This document shows, piece after piece, positions 38,753 through 47,182 of a stretch of DNA of 64,000 nt. Source of the stretch: Asaia platycodi JCM 25414 (lineage in GTDB: Bacteria > Pseudomonadota > Alphaproteobacteria > Acetobacterales > Acetobacteraceae); contig NZ_BAKW01000015.1 in the NCBI RefSeq assembly GCF_000614545.1, positions 24,437-88,436 on the forward strand, given 5' to 3'. The translations under genes and the position numbers were made by a program. The notes beneath the pieces were generated by a model, which saw nothing but the letters and a program-made list of their open reading frames with translations, did no database searches and was not told the origin of the DNA. Each line of letters starts with the position of its first letter. The stretch's first letter is position 1.

Positions 38753-39334
38753 ATGACTGTTAGACTTTTCAAAAATGCTTGGCTCGAGTCCCTGACTTAT
38801 ATGCCGATCTACGTGTACCTGCCGGTCTGGACTGGCTTCATCATCGCTCTGCTTGTCGAGGCTCTGCCTCAGTCTCTAACCGGCCTAGTGTTCGCTTATG
38901 TCGTGGGTTTCCTTGCCTGGACGCTCACCGAGTATCTGGCTCACCGTTTCCTGTTTCATTTCAGATTCTCGTCTGAAATCGGACGGAAATTTGTCTTTCT
39001 GATCCATGGCAATCATCATGAATTGCCGAAGGACAAGCTACGAAACATGATGCCCTTGGTCGTGACGATACCCATCGCAGTTCTGCTATGGTGGGCTTCA
39101 TACACTTTGGCCGGCAAGGTAGGCACGGCTTATTTCGGTGGGTTCTTGGTGGGATACGTTTTTTACGATCTGGTTCATTACGCCTGCCATCAATGGGGCT
39201 TTACCTGGAGCCCCTTTCTCCGTCTGAAAAGACATCATCTCATCCACCACTATTCGGTGCCTGATAAGAATTTCGCGGTAAGCACGACGTTCTGGGACTC
39301 GATTTTTCACACGAAGTCCCGCCGCTCGTCCTGA
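38753..39334 (+). CDS. Fatty acid hydroxylase / sterol-desaturase superfamily membrane protein
   Basis: The 193-residue protein has about four hydrophobic helices and the di-iron histidine clusters of the fatty acid hydroxylase superfamily: HRFLFH at residues 64-69, HGNHHELP at 85-92, HYACHQW near 143, and KRHHLIHHYSVPDKNF near 161. This pattern is closest to 2-hydroxylases acting on fatty acyl chains of sphingolipids. Acetic acid bacteria contain ceramides and 2-hydroxy fatty acids, so the substrate could be such a lipid or a glycan lipid anchor. An AAGGGA box precedes the ATG. The next glycosyltransferase gene starts 2 bases after its stop. Confidence 0.85.
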   Translation: MTVRLFKNAWLESLTYMPIYVYLPVWTGFIIALLVEALPQSLTGLVFAYVVGFLAWTLTEYLAHRFLFHFRFSSEIGRKFVFLIHGNHHELPKDKLRNMMPLVVTIPIAVLLWWASYTLAGKVGTAYFGGFLVGYVFYDLVHYACHQWGFTWSPFLRLKRHHLIHHYSVPDKNFAVSTTFWDSIFHTKSRRSS

Positions 39335-39336
39335 AG

Positions 39337-40491
39337 ATGGGTGTAGGAATTGATACCCGCAATACCGGACGCCCGGGTGGGACGGGTATTGCGACTTATG
39401 CCACCCTGCTTGCCGAGGCGTGCCGTCTGGTCGGTCTCCCGCCCCAATGGCTGCATGATGATGCAGCTCAGCATGCAGGTAATCATGCCTTGGGTTCGCG
39501 TCTTTCCAGGCTGGTCCGAAGTCTGCGTTCTGAGTGTCCGCTCAGGAGCGCCATTGATGGTTATACGGGCAGGGATCTCTATCGTGCCGCTGAGGTAAGA
39601 GATCGCCTCCGGCTGAGCGAACGACCGCTTTACGTCACTCATGCCAGGCCGCCCGTGATCATGCACTGGACTTGTCCTCTCCCGATCATGTGGCCTGAGA
39701 TCCCGAATGTCGTGACAATGCACGACCTGATACCTTTGCTGCAGCCCGAGCTGTGTGGTTCGAGTGCGAGCCGCATGCTTCGTCGTCTCAAGCGGTGCGG
39801 CGATGCCGCTGCGGCGATCGTGACCGTGTCCAACGCGGTTCGTAACGATATTATCGAGCATCTGGCTTATCCGGCTAGCAAGGTCGTGAACCTGTCGCAG
39901 CCTGTGTCTTTTTCGCCGTCGCTTCTGGCCGAAGCGCGCCGCGAGGTTGGGATATGCCCGCCAGGCAGTTTCCTCTATTTCGGTCTTCTCGAGCGACGCA
40001 AGAATATCGGTCGCATGATCAGAGCCCATGGTCTTTCCGGGTCGCATCGCTCCCTCGTCCTGATTGGCAAGCAGGGTTTCGGCGCTGCAGAGGAGATGGC
40101 GGCTCTGGCGGAGCATCCAGCTCCGGAACGCGTGCAGATCTTGCCTTGGTGCAGCCGCGCTTCTCTGGTTCGCGCCATTCAGGAGGCACGTTGCGTGTTT
40201 TTCCCGTCTCTTGCTGAGGGTTTCGGGCTGCCGATCGCTGAGGCGATGACCCTCGGGACCCCTGTCATTACCAGTCTGGGGCATGCGACAGAAGAGATAG
40301 CGGGCGGCAGCGCCTATCTGGTTGATCCGTTCAATGTTGCGGCTCTCGCGCATGCTCTTTCAAAAGTAGGGAGTGACGATGCACTTGCAAGCAGGCTCGT
40401 AGAAGCCGGTTACGCGCGTTCACGGGCATTCACACTGAAGGCTTATGCAGAGCGGCTAGGATCTTTCTACTCCGACATCACCGGGCATTGA
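39337..40491 (+). CDS. GT4-family glycosyltransferase
   Basis: A 384-residue GT-B enzyme. Landmarks are the glycine-rich N-terminal loop GRPGGTGIATYATLLAEA, VMHWTCPLPIMW near 110, VVTMHDLIPLLQPE near 125, VTVSNAVRNDI, FLYFGLLERRKNIGRMI near 210, LVLIGKQGFG and FFPSLAEGFGLPIAEAMTLGTPVI near 290 with the EX7E pair. It begins 2 bases after the hydroxylase stop. It shares the VMHWT..PLP and HDLxPL blocks with the next gene, so the two look like paralogues that arose by duplication. Acceptor and donor are unknown. Confidence 0.87.
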   Translation: MGVGIDTRNTGRPGGTGIATYATLLAEACRLVGLPPQWLHDDAAQHAGNHALGSRLSRLVRSLRSECPLRSAIDGYTGRDLYRAAEVRDRLRLSERPLYVTHARPPVIMHWTCPLPIMWPEIPNVVTMHDLIPLLQPELCGSSASRMLRRLKRCGDAAAAIVTVSNAVRNDIIEHLAYPASKVVNLSQPVSFSPSLLAEARREVGICPPGSFLYFGLLERRKNIGRMIRAHGLSGSHRSLVLIGKQGFGAAEEMAALAEHPAPERVQILPWCSRASLVRAIQEARCVFFPSLAEGFGLPIAEAMTLGTPVITSLGHATEEIAGGSAYLVDPFNVAALAHALSKVGSDDALASRLVEAGYARSRAFTLKAYAERLGSFYSDITGH

Positions 40492-40550
40492 TTTTGACCT
40501 GAATCCTATTTTGTCTTTATACACGGCCAACCTTGAGCCGAGCAGGAAGC

Positions 40551-41872
40551 ATGACATCTGTGACAACCCCTTCCGCGTTCCGAGTTGGTATCGACGGGTT
40601 CAATCTCAGCCTCGGAAAAGGTACCGGGGTCGCCACTTATGCGCGTACGCTCAGCCATGTCCTCATGGAAATGGGGCACCCGGTTGATGTCCTTTATGGT
40701 CTTGATGTTTTGAGCAGTTCATCCGATGAACTGCGCGAGGTGCGTTTCTTTGATCGTCTCGACCATGCCGAGCCATCGCGTCGCGCGACGCCTTTTTCAA
40801 AGAGGTGGATAAGAGATCGTAAGGCAGATCTTCGCGTGCCCCGAGTCCATGAAATGGAAATATCCGGGCGCGTCGATCTGCGCCCATTTGGCGACCGGTT
40901 GCCGGTGTTTGATCGGCTGTTCAATGCAGAAAACCTGTTCCAACGTGCTGCCAGACATTTCAGACGGACCGGCCGGATGACGTCTATCCGTATGAAGGCA
41001 CCACCAGCGGTCATGCACTGGACATATCCCTTGCCGGTGCGGCTCGAGGGTGCAGCCAACATTTATACACTGCACGACCTCGTTCCTTTGCGGCTGCCGT
41101 ATACGACGCTTGACGACAAGCCTTATTACCATCGCCTGATCGACGCTGTCTGTAAGAATGCAGATACTCTCTGTACCGTGTCCGAGGCGTCTAAGAAGGA
41201 TATCCTCTCCTTTTTTCCCTCTGTTGAAGGCAAGCTTCATAATACCTATCAGTCTTTTCGGACTGCCTCGCACATTCTTGCCCGCACTAGAGAACAATGC
41301 GAAGCCGAAATAATGGCGGATTTCGGCCTCGAGCCTGCCAGCTACTTCATGTTTTTCGGGTCGCTGGAGCCAAAGAAGAATATCGGCAGGCTGATAGAAG
41401 GATTTCTCGCGTCAGGCTGTTCGCGACGGCTGGTACTGGTTGGCGCCATGGCCTGGAAATCGGAGAGGGAACTGCGTTATCTCGAGCGTGGAATTGCTGC
41501 TGGACGTATCGTTAGCATTGACTATCTGCCGGAGCGTACGCTGTTTTCGCTGTTGCGTCTTGCGCGAGCGGTGTTATTTCCATCGCTATGCGAGGGGTTT
41601 GGCCTGCCTGTGCTGGAAGCTATGAATTTTGGTGTGCCAGCCTGATTTCACGTGAGGGCGCCCTGCCCGAAATCGGCGGAGACGCAGCCCTGCAAACCGA
41701 TGCTTATGACGTGGACGCAATTGCCGCGGCCATTTTCCAACTGGACCAGGACGATGCCCTGTGCGGTCGCCTCGCTGTGGCGGGCAGACAGCAGGCTGAA
41801 CGTTTCAACATCGCTTCCTATCGCGAACGTCTTGATATTCTCTATACTTCTGCGCTTCATCGAAAGGCCTGA
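40551..41872 (+). CDS. GT4-family glycosyltransferase, one-base frameshift near the 3' end
   Basis: A GT-B enzyme of about 440 residues after correction. It has RVGIDGFNLSLGKGTGVATYAR near the start, VMHWTYPLPVRLEG, NIYTLHDLVPLRLPY near 175, TVSEASKKDI, YFMFFGSLEPKKNIGRLIEG near 260, and LFPSLCEGFGLPVLEAMNFGVPA near 345. A missing base at about 41641 creates a stop straight after VPA; restoring it gives LISREGALPEIGGDAAL and the normal C-terminal helix to 41872. The start ATG 40551 (MTSVTTP) has AGGA five bases upstream and is preferred to the TTG at 40533. It precedes the export lipoprotein gene by 6 bases. Confidence 0.87.
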
Positions 41873-41878
41873 CGGCTA

Positions 41879-43111
41879 ATGCATTCTGGATTTACTTTGC
41901 GCCGCCATGGTCTTGCACGCGGCATGAGGAAGCTCTTCGCTGGCGCCACCTGCGTGTCGATGCTGGCGTTGAACGCGTGCAGTGCCATTCCCGATAGCGG
42001 TCCAACCGAGCAAGGCGTCCTGAAAGCGGAAAAGGACCCTGCGCATAATCCGCTTCAGTTCGAGATCCTGTCTGTTACACCTCAAATTGCTTCCATGCTG
42101 GCTTCGGAAGTGCCACCCCTCATCTCGAGCCTCGATAGTTCAGATAATCCGATCGCGCATAATGATCGGATTGGCGCTGGCGATATGCTGACCATCACGG
42201 TTTTTGAACTGGGCGCAGGTCTGTTCAGCGCCAGTGGGAGCTCCGCTGCCGCTGGGGCGGAGGCGACTTCCTCGTCTGGACCGTCAACCGCTGTGAGCAA
42301 TCAAAGCCTGCCACCGACCCAGGTCGAATCAGATGGGACGATCGTTATCCCTTATGTCGGGCGACTGCGTGCAGCGGGGCTAACGCCGCAGGCTCTCGCA
42401 GAAAACATTCGCCAAAGCCTGCTGAGTAAATCGCAAAATCCGCAGGTCATGGTCCGTATTTCGAGTGATATTGCCAACACTGTTATCGTATCAGGTGAAG
42501 TTCACAAACCCGGAAGAGTCGTTCTGAGCACTGCTCAGGAGCGCCTGTCGGATCTGGTGGCGATTTCGGGCGGTGCAATCTACCCGCCTGAAGATACACA
42601 TGTTCAGCTTGTGAGAGGCGAACGGACCGGAGCTACCGATCTGGGCACTCTTGAAACAGTACCGCATGAAGATATTCGTGCGCGGCCCGGTGACAGGATT
42701 CATGTCATCTATCAGCCGAGAAGCTATACTGTGTTCGGCGCCGCAGGTAAGGAAGCGACCGAGACACCATTCAAATCGCCCAGAGTGTCTTTCGCAGAAG
42801 CTCTTGCACGTGTTGGCGGACCGAACGATAATCGTGCAGATCCCAATGCAGCTTTTCTTTTCCGGTTTGAAGACACAGTTGTGGCCCAACGTCTCGGCAT
42901 CAAGACCCCAGCGACCCCTCTTGGTGTTCCAGTTGTCTACAAGCTCGATATGATGGAGCCGAATAATTACTTCCTGGCTCAGGAAATCCCGATGAAGACG
43001 AAAGACGTCATCCTCATTGCGAATGCCAAAATCAATCGTTTCTACAAGCTTAATCAGTTGATTGGAACGTTGATGAGCCCCGCGATTATGGCAGCAGCGT
43101 ACGCACGCTAA
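41879..43111 (+). CDS. Wza/KpsD-type polysaccharide export outer-membrane lipoprotein
   Basis: A lipoprotein signal peptide ends at the lipobox LNAC with Cys34 (an in-frame ATG at residue 16 would give a more standard length). The mature part has the polysaccharide export domain (RIGAGDMLTITVFELG near 95 and SDGTIVIPYVGRLRAAGLTPQALAE near 150) and two SLBB-like domains (VIVSGEVHKPGRVVLS near 205 and YTVFGAAGKEATETPF near 285). Such proteins form the channel through the outer membrane for capsule or exopolysaccharide. It is the last gene of the locus seen here. The matching inner-membrane exporter and co-polymerase are not in this window. Confidence 0.9.
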   Translation: MHSGFTLRRHGLARGMRKLFAGATCVSMLALNACSAIPDSGPTEQGVLKAEKDPAHNPLQFEILSVTPQIASMLASEVPPLISSLDSSDNPIAHNDRIGAGDMLTITVFELGAGLFSASGSSAAAGAEATSSSGPSTAVSNQSLPPTQVESDGTIVIPYVGRLRAAGLTPQALAENIRQSLLSKSQNPQVMVRISSDIANTVIVSGEVHKPGRVVLSTAQERLSDLVAISGGAIYPPEDTHVQLVRGERTGATDLGTLETVPHEDIRARPGDRIHVIYQPRSYTVFGAAGKEATETPFKSPRVSFAEALARVGGPNDNRADPNAAFLFRFEDTVVAQRLGIKTPATPLGVPVVYKLDMMEPNNYFLAQEIPMKTKDVILIANAKINRFYKLNQLIGTLMSPAIMAAAYAR

Positions 43112-43505
43112 CTGCTTTCTGAATTGTGTTCTCTGTCTTGCCCCTACCCGGCCCGATAAGAGGCGGGCAGCTCCACCGGTGCTTTGAATGCAAGGTCGGT
43201 TGAGCCATCAAAAAAGCTTTGTGGTCGCAGCTTGATAATGCCTATTTCTTGCGAAGCGCTGGCGCCTCAAGCGGCCCGCTCTGCGTAACCGGGCTCTGGC
43301 TCTGACGGGTGGCGATATTGCTAGTTGAGCGACAGCGCGATGCTAGCGCCATAGGAAGGAGCTGAGCTGGACGGAACCGGCTGACGCTAAGATTTTGCTC
43401 GATATGAGTCATGTGGGCGAGCGTCTGGCTCGGTCAGACACTTCCTTTGTGCTAAGACTTTTAACGAGCGCACTGCCGAACGCAGGTTCGGCAGTGCAAG
43501 TCGTT
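43112..43505. other. Intergenic region between the export gene and secB, with a doubtful 56-codon minus-strand frame
   Basis: The 394 bases contain the hairpin at 43471-43496. A minus-strand frame from 43412 to 43242 would encode 56 residues ending APALRKK. It lies 94 bases downstream of secB but has no ribosome binding site that I can see and no family I recognise, so I do not call it a gene. Confidence 0.4.
43471..43496 (-). terminator. Perfect hairpin downstream of secB
   Basis: CACTGCCGAAC (43471-43481) and GTTCGGCAGTG (43486-43496) form an 11-bp perfect stem with a GCAG loop, starting 10 bases after the secB stop. The following minus-strand sequence is not strongly U-rich, so termination efficiency is uncertain, but position and stem strength support the role. 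Confidence 0.65.
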
Positions 43506-44022
43506 TCAGGCGTTGCCTGCGGTCTCGGGGAACTGCTGGGCGCGTTTGGCCTGCCACAGTGCAACGAAATCGATCGGCTGCAGCACGATCGGTGGGAAGC
43601 CGCCGTCACGCGTAACGTCGCTGATGATGCTCCGCACATAAGAAGATCAGGCGGGGTACTTCGACGAGCAGGATCGGCTCGACGAGCTCCGCCGGGGCAT
43701 CGGTCAGGGTGACGATGGCGGCGTAGGTCAGCTCGGCGATGAATACCGTGCGGCCGGGCTGGCCACCTTCGGTTTCAGGTGATTCCGTAGCTTCGGCGCG
43801 GATCGCCAGTGCGACTTCGAAAACCGGCTGTGCCTCTTCGAGACGATTAGCCTGCACATCGATATTGACGGAGATCTGCGGTGCCGAGCGAAGGGTTGCG
43901 AAAATTGCGGCACCTGCCGGAACCTCGAACGAGAGATCCTTGGTGTATTGCAGGTTGACCGACAGGGGCAGGGCAGGCGGGTTGCCCTGCTCGGTTGCCG
44001 GGTTCTGGGCGGTATCGGACAT
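43506..44022 (-). CDS. secB: Protein-export chaperone SecB, one-base frameshift
   Basis: SecB keeps preproteins unfolded for SecA/SecYEG. The N-terminal part shows LSVNLQYTKDLSFEVPAGA and VNIDVQANRLE, then FIAELTYAAIVTL and LLVEVPRLIF as in alphaproteobacterial SecB. An extra base at about 43638 leads to an early stop; removing it continues with RSIISDVTRDGGFPPIVLQP and DFVALW, ending at 43506. The corrected length of about 171 residues is normal. The start at 44022 (MSDTAQN) follows a GAGG box; the open frame begins four codons earlier. It is divergent from the Tim44-like gene, the order typical for alphaproteobacteria. Confidence 0.92.
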
Positions 44023-44249
44023 GGAGCCTCGCAATCAGAGTCGTATTACACACAGCCGAAATCGACTGCATTTCGTGCCTTCAAGCCGGTAGCATGATCC
44101 CCCTCACACGCCAACTCTTCGTCAATTCCTGCACGATTGTGACCATGATCTGGGTCCGAACGCGCGCGAAGGTGTTGTGTGGCCGGAGAAGCCGCTTTAC
44201 CAAGGTCCATGCCCGTCGAGATCAAGAATAGCAAGAAGCTGAAACCCTG

Positions 44250-44935
44250 ATGTCCTTTCTAGAGAACATTCCGTACGACATCGTCATCTTTGCGTTGTTG
44301 AGTCTCGTGCTGGTCTGGCGGCTTCGCGCCGTGCTCGGTCGGCGTGTCGATATCGGGGGACCACAGGCTGCGGGGTCTGTGCCCATGCCGCGTGGGCAGG
44401 AGAAAGCCGATGCCCCTCAGCCTGTGATCGAGGAGCCCAGCGCGCGCTTCGATATTCCGCAGCCTGGCACGCGCGTTGGTCAGATCCTGGGCGAGATTGC
44501 CGTGTCGCAGCCTGGCTTCAAGTCGGACACGTTTCTGCAAAATGCACAGAAGGCGTTTCGCGCTGTCGTGGCCGCCTTTGCAGAGGGTGATCGTAACGCG
44601 CTGCGTACATATCTCAGCCCGGAAGCGTTTGTCGGGTTCGAGGCGGCTATCATTGCCCGTGAGGCGGCGCAGCAAAAGCAGCGTACCGAGATTGTGGGGA
44701 TCAACAGTCTGGCAATTGTCGACGCGTTTTTCAGCCGTATCAACGGTCATGAAAAAGCCCGGATTGATGTGCAGATCGTGTCGCGTCAGATCAGCATTCT
44801 CAACGACGTCGATGGCCAGCCTTGATCGGCACTGAGTCAGTCACGGAGTTTTCGGATCTATGGCAGTTCGAAAGCGAAAGCGGTCACGACCTGCCTCCTT
44901 CGACCTGGCATCTGGCTGCGGCGCGCGCCGCCTGA
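44250..44935 (+). CDS. Tim44-like domain protein, one-base frameshift near the end
   Basis: An N-terminal membrane helix (residues 8-23, IVIFALLSLVLVWRLR) is followed by a linker and a Tim44-like domain (FLQNAQKAFRAVVAAFAEGDRN, LRTYLSPEAFVGFEAAI). The sequenced frame stops after VDGQP at 44825. Adding one base at about 44821 continues with LIGTESVTEFSDLWQFES and ends LAAARAA at 44935, a typical C-terminus for this family. The corrected product is about 228 residues. This is the standard neighbour of secB, mltA and smr in alphaproteobacteria. A link to protein translocation is often suggested from the mitochondrial Tim44 homology but not proven. Confidence 0.88.
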
Positions 44936-45021
44936 CATTCTGCCGTCAGGGCGCTTGAGCGCAATCTGACCTCGCTTCAAAAAGCTGCGTCTCGCGGGGC
45001 GCACGATAAACTCGGTTTGCC

Positions 45022-46176
45022 ATGAACATAGTTTCTCGTCTCTCCCTTGGGCTCAGTCTTGCCTTTCTTGCTTCCTGCGCTGAACCGCAGCCGGAAGCCT
45101 CTCTTCAGCTCACGCCGCTTACCTACAGCATGCTCGATGGCTGGTCGGCGGAAGCCCCAGAGACGTTGTTGCCGCTGCTCCGCACCGAATGTCAGCGTTT
45201 GATGCGTCTGCCCCCTGAAACGCATCTCGGGGGCGTTGCCGGCACGATCCCTAATGGAAGCATTGCCGGCGAGTGGCAGGGGGCTTGTACGGCGCTCCAG
45301 AGCGTCGGCAATGCCCGTGAAGCGGCCCGCGGCTATTTCGAGCAGTGGTTCGCCCCCTATCTCGTCTCGAATGATGCCCTGTTCACCGGCTATTACGAGC
45401 CCCAGATCTATGCATCGCCCGTCAGGACAGACGCTTTCCAGACGCCGCTTTATGCCCAGCCTGCCGATCTGATCCACACCAAGGATACGGCAGGTGACTG
45501 GGTCACAGGACGATGGGAGGATGGAAAATTTGTTCCCTATTATACGCGGGCTGAAATCGATCATGGGGCGTTGTCCGGGCGTGGGCTCGAAATCGCCTGG
45601 CTGCGTTCACCTGAAGATCTGTTTTTTCTGCAAATCCAGGGCTCCGGCCGTCTCGTCATGACCGATGGTTCGGCACGCCGCGTCGGCTTTGCGGCCAAGA
45701 ATGGCGCGCCTTACGTGCCGATTGGCCGCGTCCTTGTCAGTCGCGGCGAGATGGCTGCCGAGGATGTTTCGTTGCAAAGCCTCAAGAACTGGCTCGCCGC
45801 GTATCCGGATAAGGCGCAGGAAGTGATGGAGCAGAACCCCGATTACGTGTTCTTCAAGCGTGTCGACACAATCCCGCTGGATCGTGGGGCGCCTGGCGCA
45901 ATGGGTGTGCCGCTCACGCCGGGTCGGTCAGTTGCCATCGATCGTAGCGTGCTTCCGATGGGGGTGCCGATCTGGGTCGATACGCATCTGCCTCAGGCAA
46001 ATGGTGGCGAGGGGCACTGGACGCATCTCACCTTTGGTCAGGATGTGGGGAGTGACATCAAGGGAGCCGATCATGCCGATCTGTTCACCGGCTGGGGCGA
46101 AGAGGCCGAGCATCTCGCAGGAAAAATGCGCAGCCATGGCCGCATGATCGTTCTGTTGCCACACCCGCCAGCCTGA
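45022..46176 (+). CDS. mltA: Membrane-bound lytic murein transglycosylase A
   Basis: MltA cleaves glycan strands of peptidoglycan with formation of 1,6-anhydromuramic acid. A lipoprotein signal ends at LASC (Cys19). The MltA domain shows NDALFTGYYEPQIYAS near residue 115, GRGLEIAWL and FFLQIQGSGRLVM near 195; the C-terminal 3D domain carries the three conserved aspartates (VLPMGVPIWVDTHLP, GQDVGSDIKGADHADLFTG near 340). The length of 384 residues is normal. The stop overlaps by one base the ATG of the DNA methyltransferase gene. Confidence 0.94.
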   Translation: MNIVSRLSLGLSLAFLASCAEPQPEASLQLTPLTYSMLDGWSAEAPETLLPLLRTECQRLMRLPPETHLGGVAGTIPNGSIAGEWQGACTALQSVGNAREAARGYFEQWFAPYLVSNDALFTGYYEPQIYASPVRTDAFQTPLYAQPADLIHTKDTAGDWVTGRWEDGKFVPYYTRAEIDHGALSGRGLEIAWLRSPEDLFFLQIQGSGRLVMTDGSARRVGFAAKNGAPYVPIGRVLVSRGEMAAEDVSLQSLKNWLAAYPDKAQEVMEQNPDYVFFKRVDTIPLDRGAPGAMGVPLTPGRSVAIDRSVLPMGVPIWVDTHLPQANGGEGHWTHLTFGQDVGSDIKGADHADLFTGWGEEAEHLAGKMRSHGRMIVLLPHPPA

Positions 46177-47036
46177 TGACGCAGGAAAAAATCAGGGCGA
46201 GGCGAGAAGCGATAGGTCGTCATGCCCTGATAAGGGGCGACGCCATGAATGTCATGCGTCGCATGGAAAGTGCATCGGTCGATATCGTCGTTACCTCGCC
46301 GCCCTATAATATAGGCATTGCCTACCGGACCTACAAAGACAGCCTGGCCGAGCAGGATTATATCGGCTGGATGCAGACGGTCTGCATCCAGATTGCGAGG
46401 CTGCTGAAGCCCGACGGGTCGTTTTTTCTCAATATCGCCGGGTCATCCTCACAGCCCTGGTTGCCCTTTGAACTCATCACCCGGCTGCGTGACCTGTTTG
46501 TCCTGCAAAACCATATCGTCTGGATCAAGTCGGTTTCGATTGAGGAAAAGACCTATGGCCACTTCAAACCGGTCAACTCGACACGCTTCATCAACCATAA
46601 TCATGAGCATGTCTTTCATCTGACCCATAGAGGCGATGTCAGATTGCAGCGTCTGGCTGCCGGTGTTCCTTTTACCGACAAGACGAATATTTCGCGTCGG
46701 CGTCACGCTGTGGACAGGCGCTGTCGCGGGAACACGTGGTTTATTCCGTATGAAACCGTGCGGCACAAACGCGAGAAATTTCTGCATCCGGGCACTTTTC
46801 CCGTCGCACTGCCCACCGCCTGCATGACCCTTCACGGCTACGATGAGAAAACGGTGCTCCTTGATCCGTTCATGGGAACAGGAACCAGCCTCGTCGCGGC
46901 ACAGGAGCTTGGCGTGCAGGGTGTGGGGATCGATATCGACACCCGTTACGTGGCCGTTGCCCGCAGGCGTTTACGCCAGAGTATACAGGACGAAGCGGAT
47001 ATTGGTGATTGCTCCGGGGCTGTCGGGAACGACTGA
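46176..47036 (+). CDS. Site-specific DNA methyltransferase (N6-adenine or N4-cytosine), orphan
   Basis: The catalytic motif IV reads TSPPYN (SPPY at residues 41-44) near the N-terminus, and the SAM-binding motif I, LLDPFMGTGTSLVAA, comes near residue 230. This order (IV before I) is that of beta-class amino methyltransferases. The target-recognition region lies between them. An SPPY tetrapeptide is commoner in N4-cytosine enzymes but also occurs in N6-adenine ones, so the base is open. At 286 residues it lacks the C-terminal domain of CcrM. No restriction gene is nearby. It is coupled to mltA by a TGATG overlap. Confidence 0.85.
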   Translation: MTQEKIRARREAIGRHALIRGDAMNVMRRMESASVDIVVTSPPYNIGIAYRTYKDSLAEQDYIGWMQTVCIQIARLLKPDGSFFLNIAGSSSQPWLPFELITRLRDLFVLQNHIVWIKSVSIEEKTYGHFKPVNSTRFINHNHEHVFHLTHRGDVRLQRLAAGVPFTDKTNISRRRHAVDRRCRGNTWFIPYETVRHKREKFLHPGTFPVALPTACMTLHGYDEKTVLLDPFMGTGTSLVAAQELGVQGVGIDIDTRYVAVARRRLRQSIQDEADIGDCSGAVGND

Positions 47037-47182
47037 GTAGAAGCTGTCGCGCAGGACACCATGTCGCTCATTGGCGTTTGTATAGGAAAAACCTTTCAGT
47101 CTGATCGATAACATCGTTTTGACACGGCCCGTATTGAGCGACACAATGCGGTCACTTGCGTTCACGAAAAGGAGAAGAACGG

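Noticed and set aside
43242..43412. 56-codon minus-strand frame downstream of secB
   Set aside because: No clear start signal and no homology; the in-frame length can occur by chance.
27834..43505. Genomic island with attachment sites
   Set aside because: No integrase gene and no duplicated tRNA 3' end was found, so only a composition change next to a tRNA can be stated.
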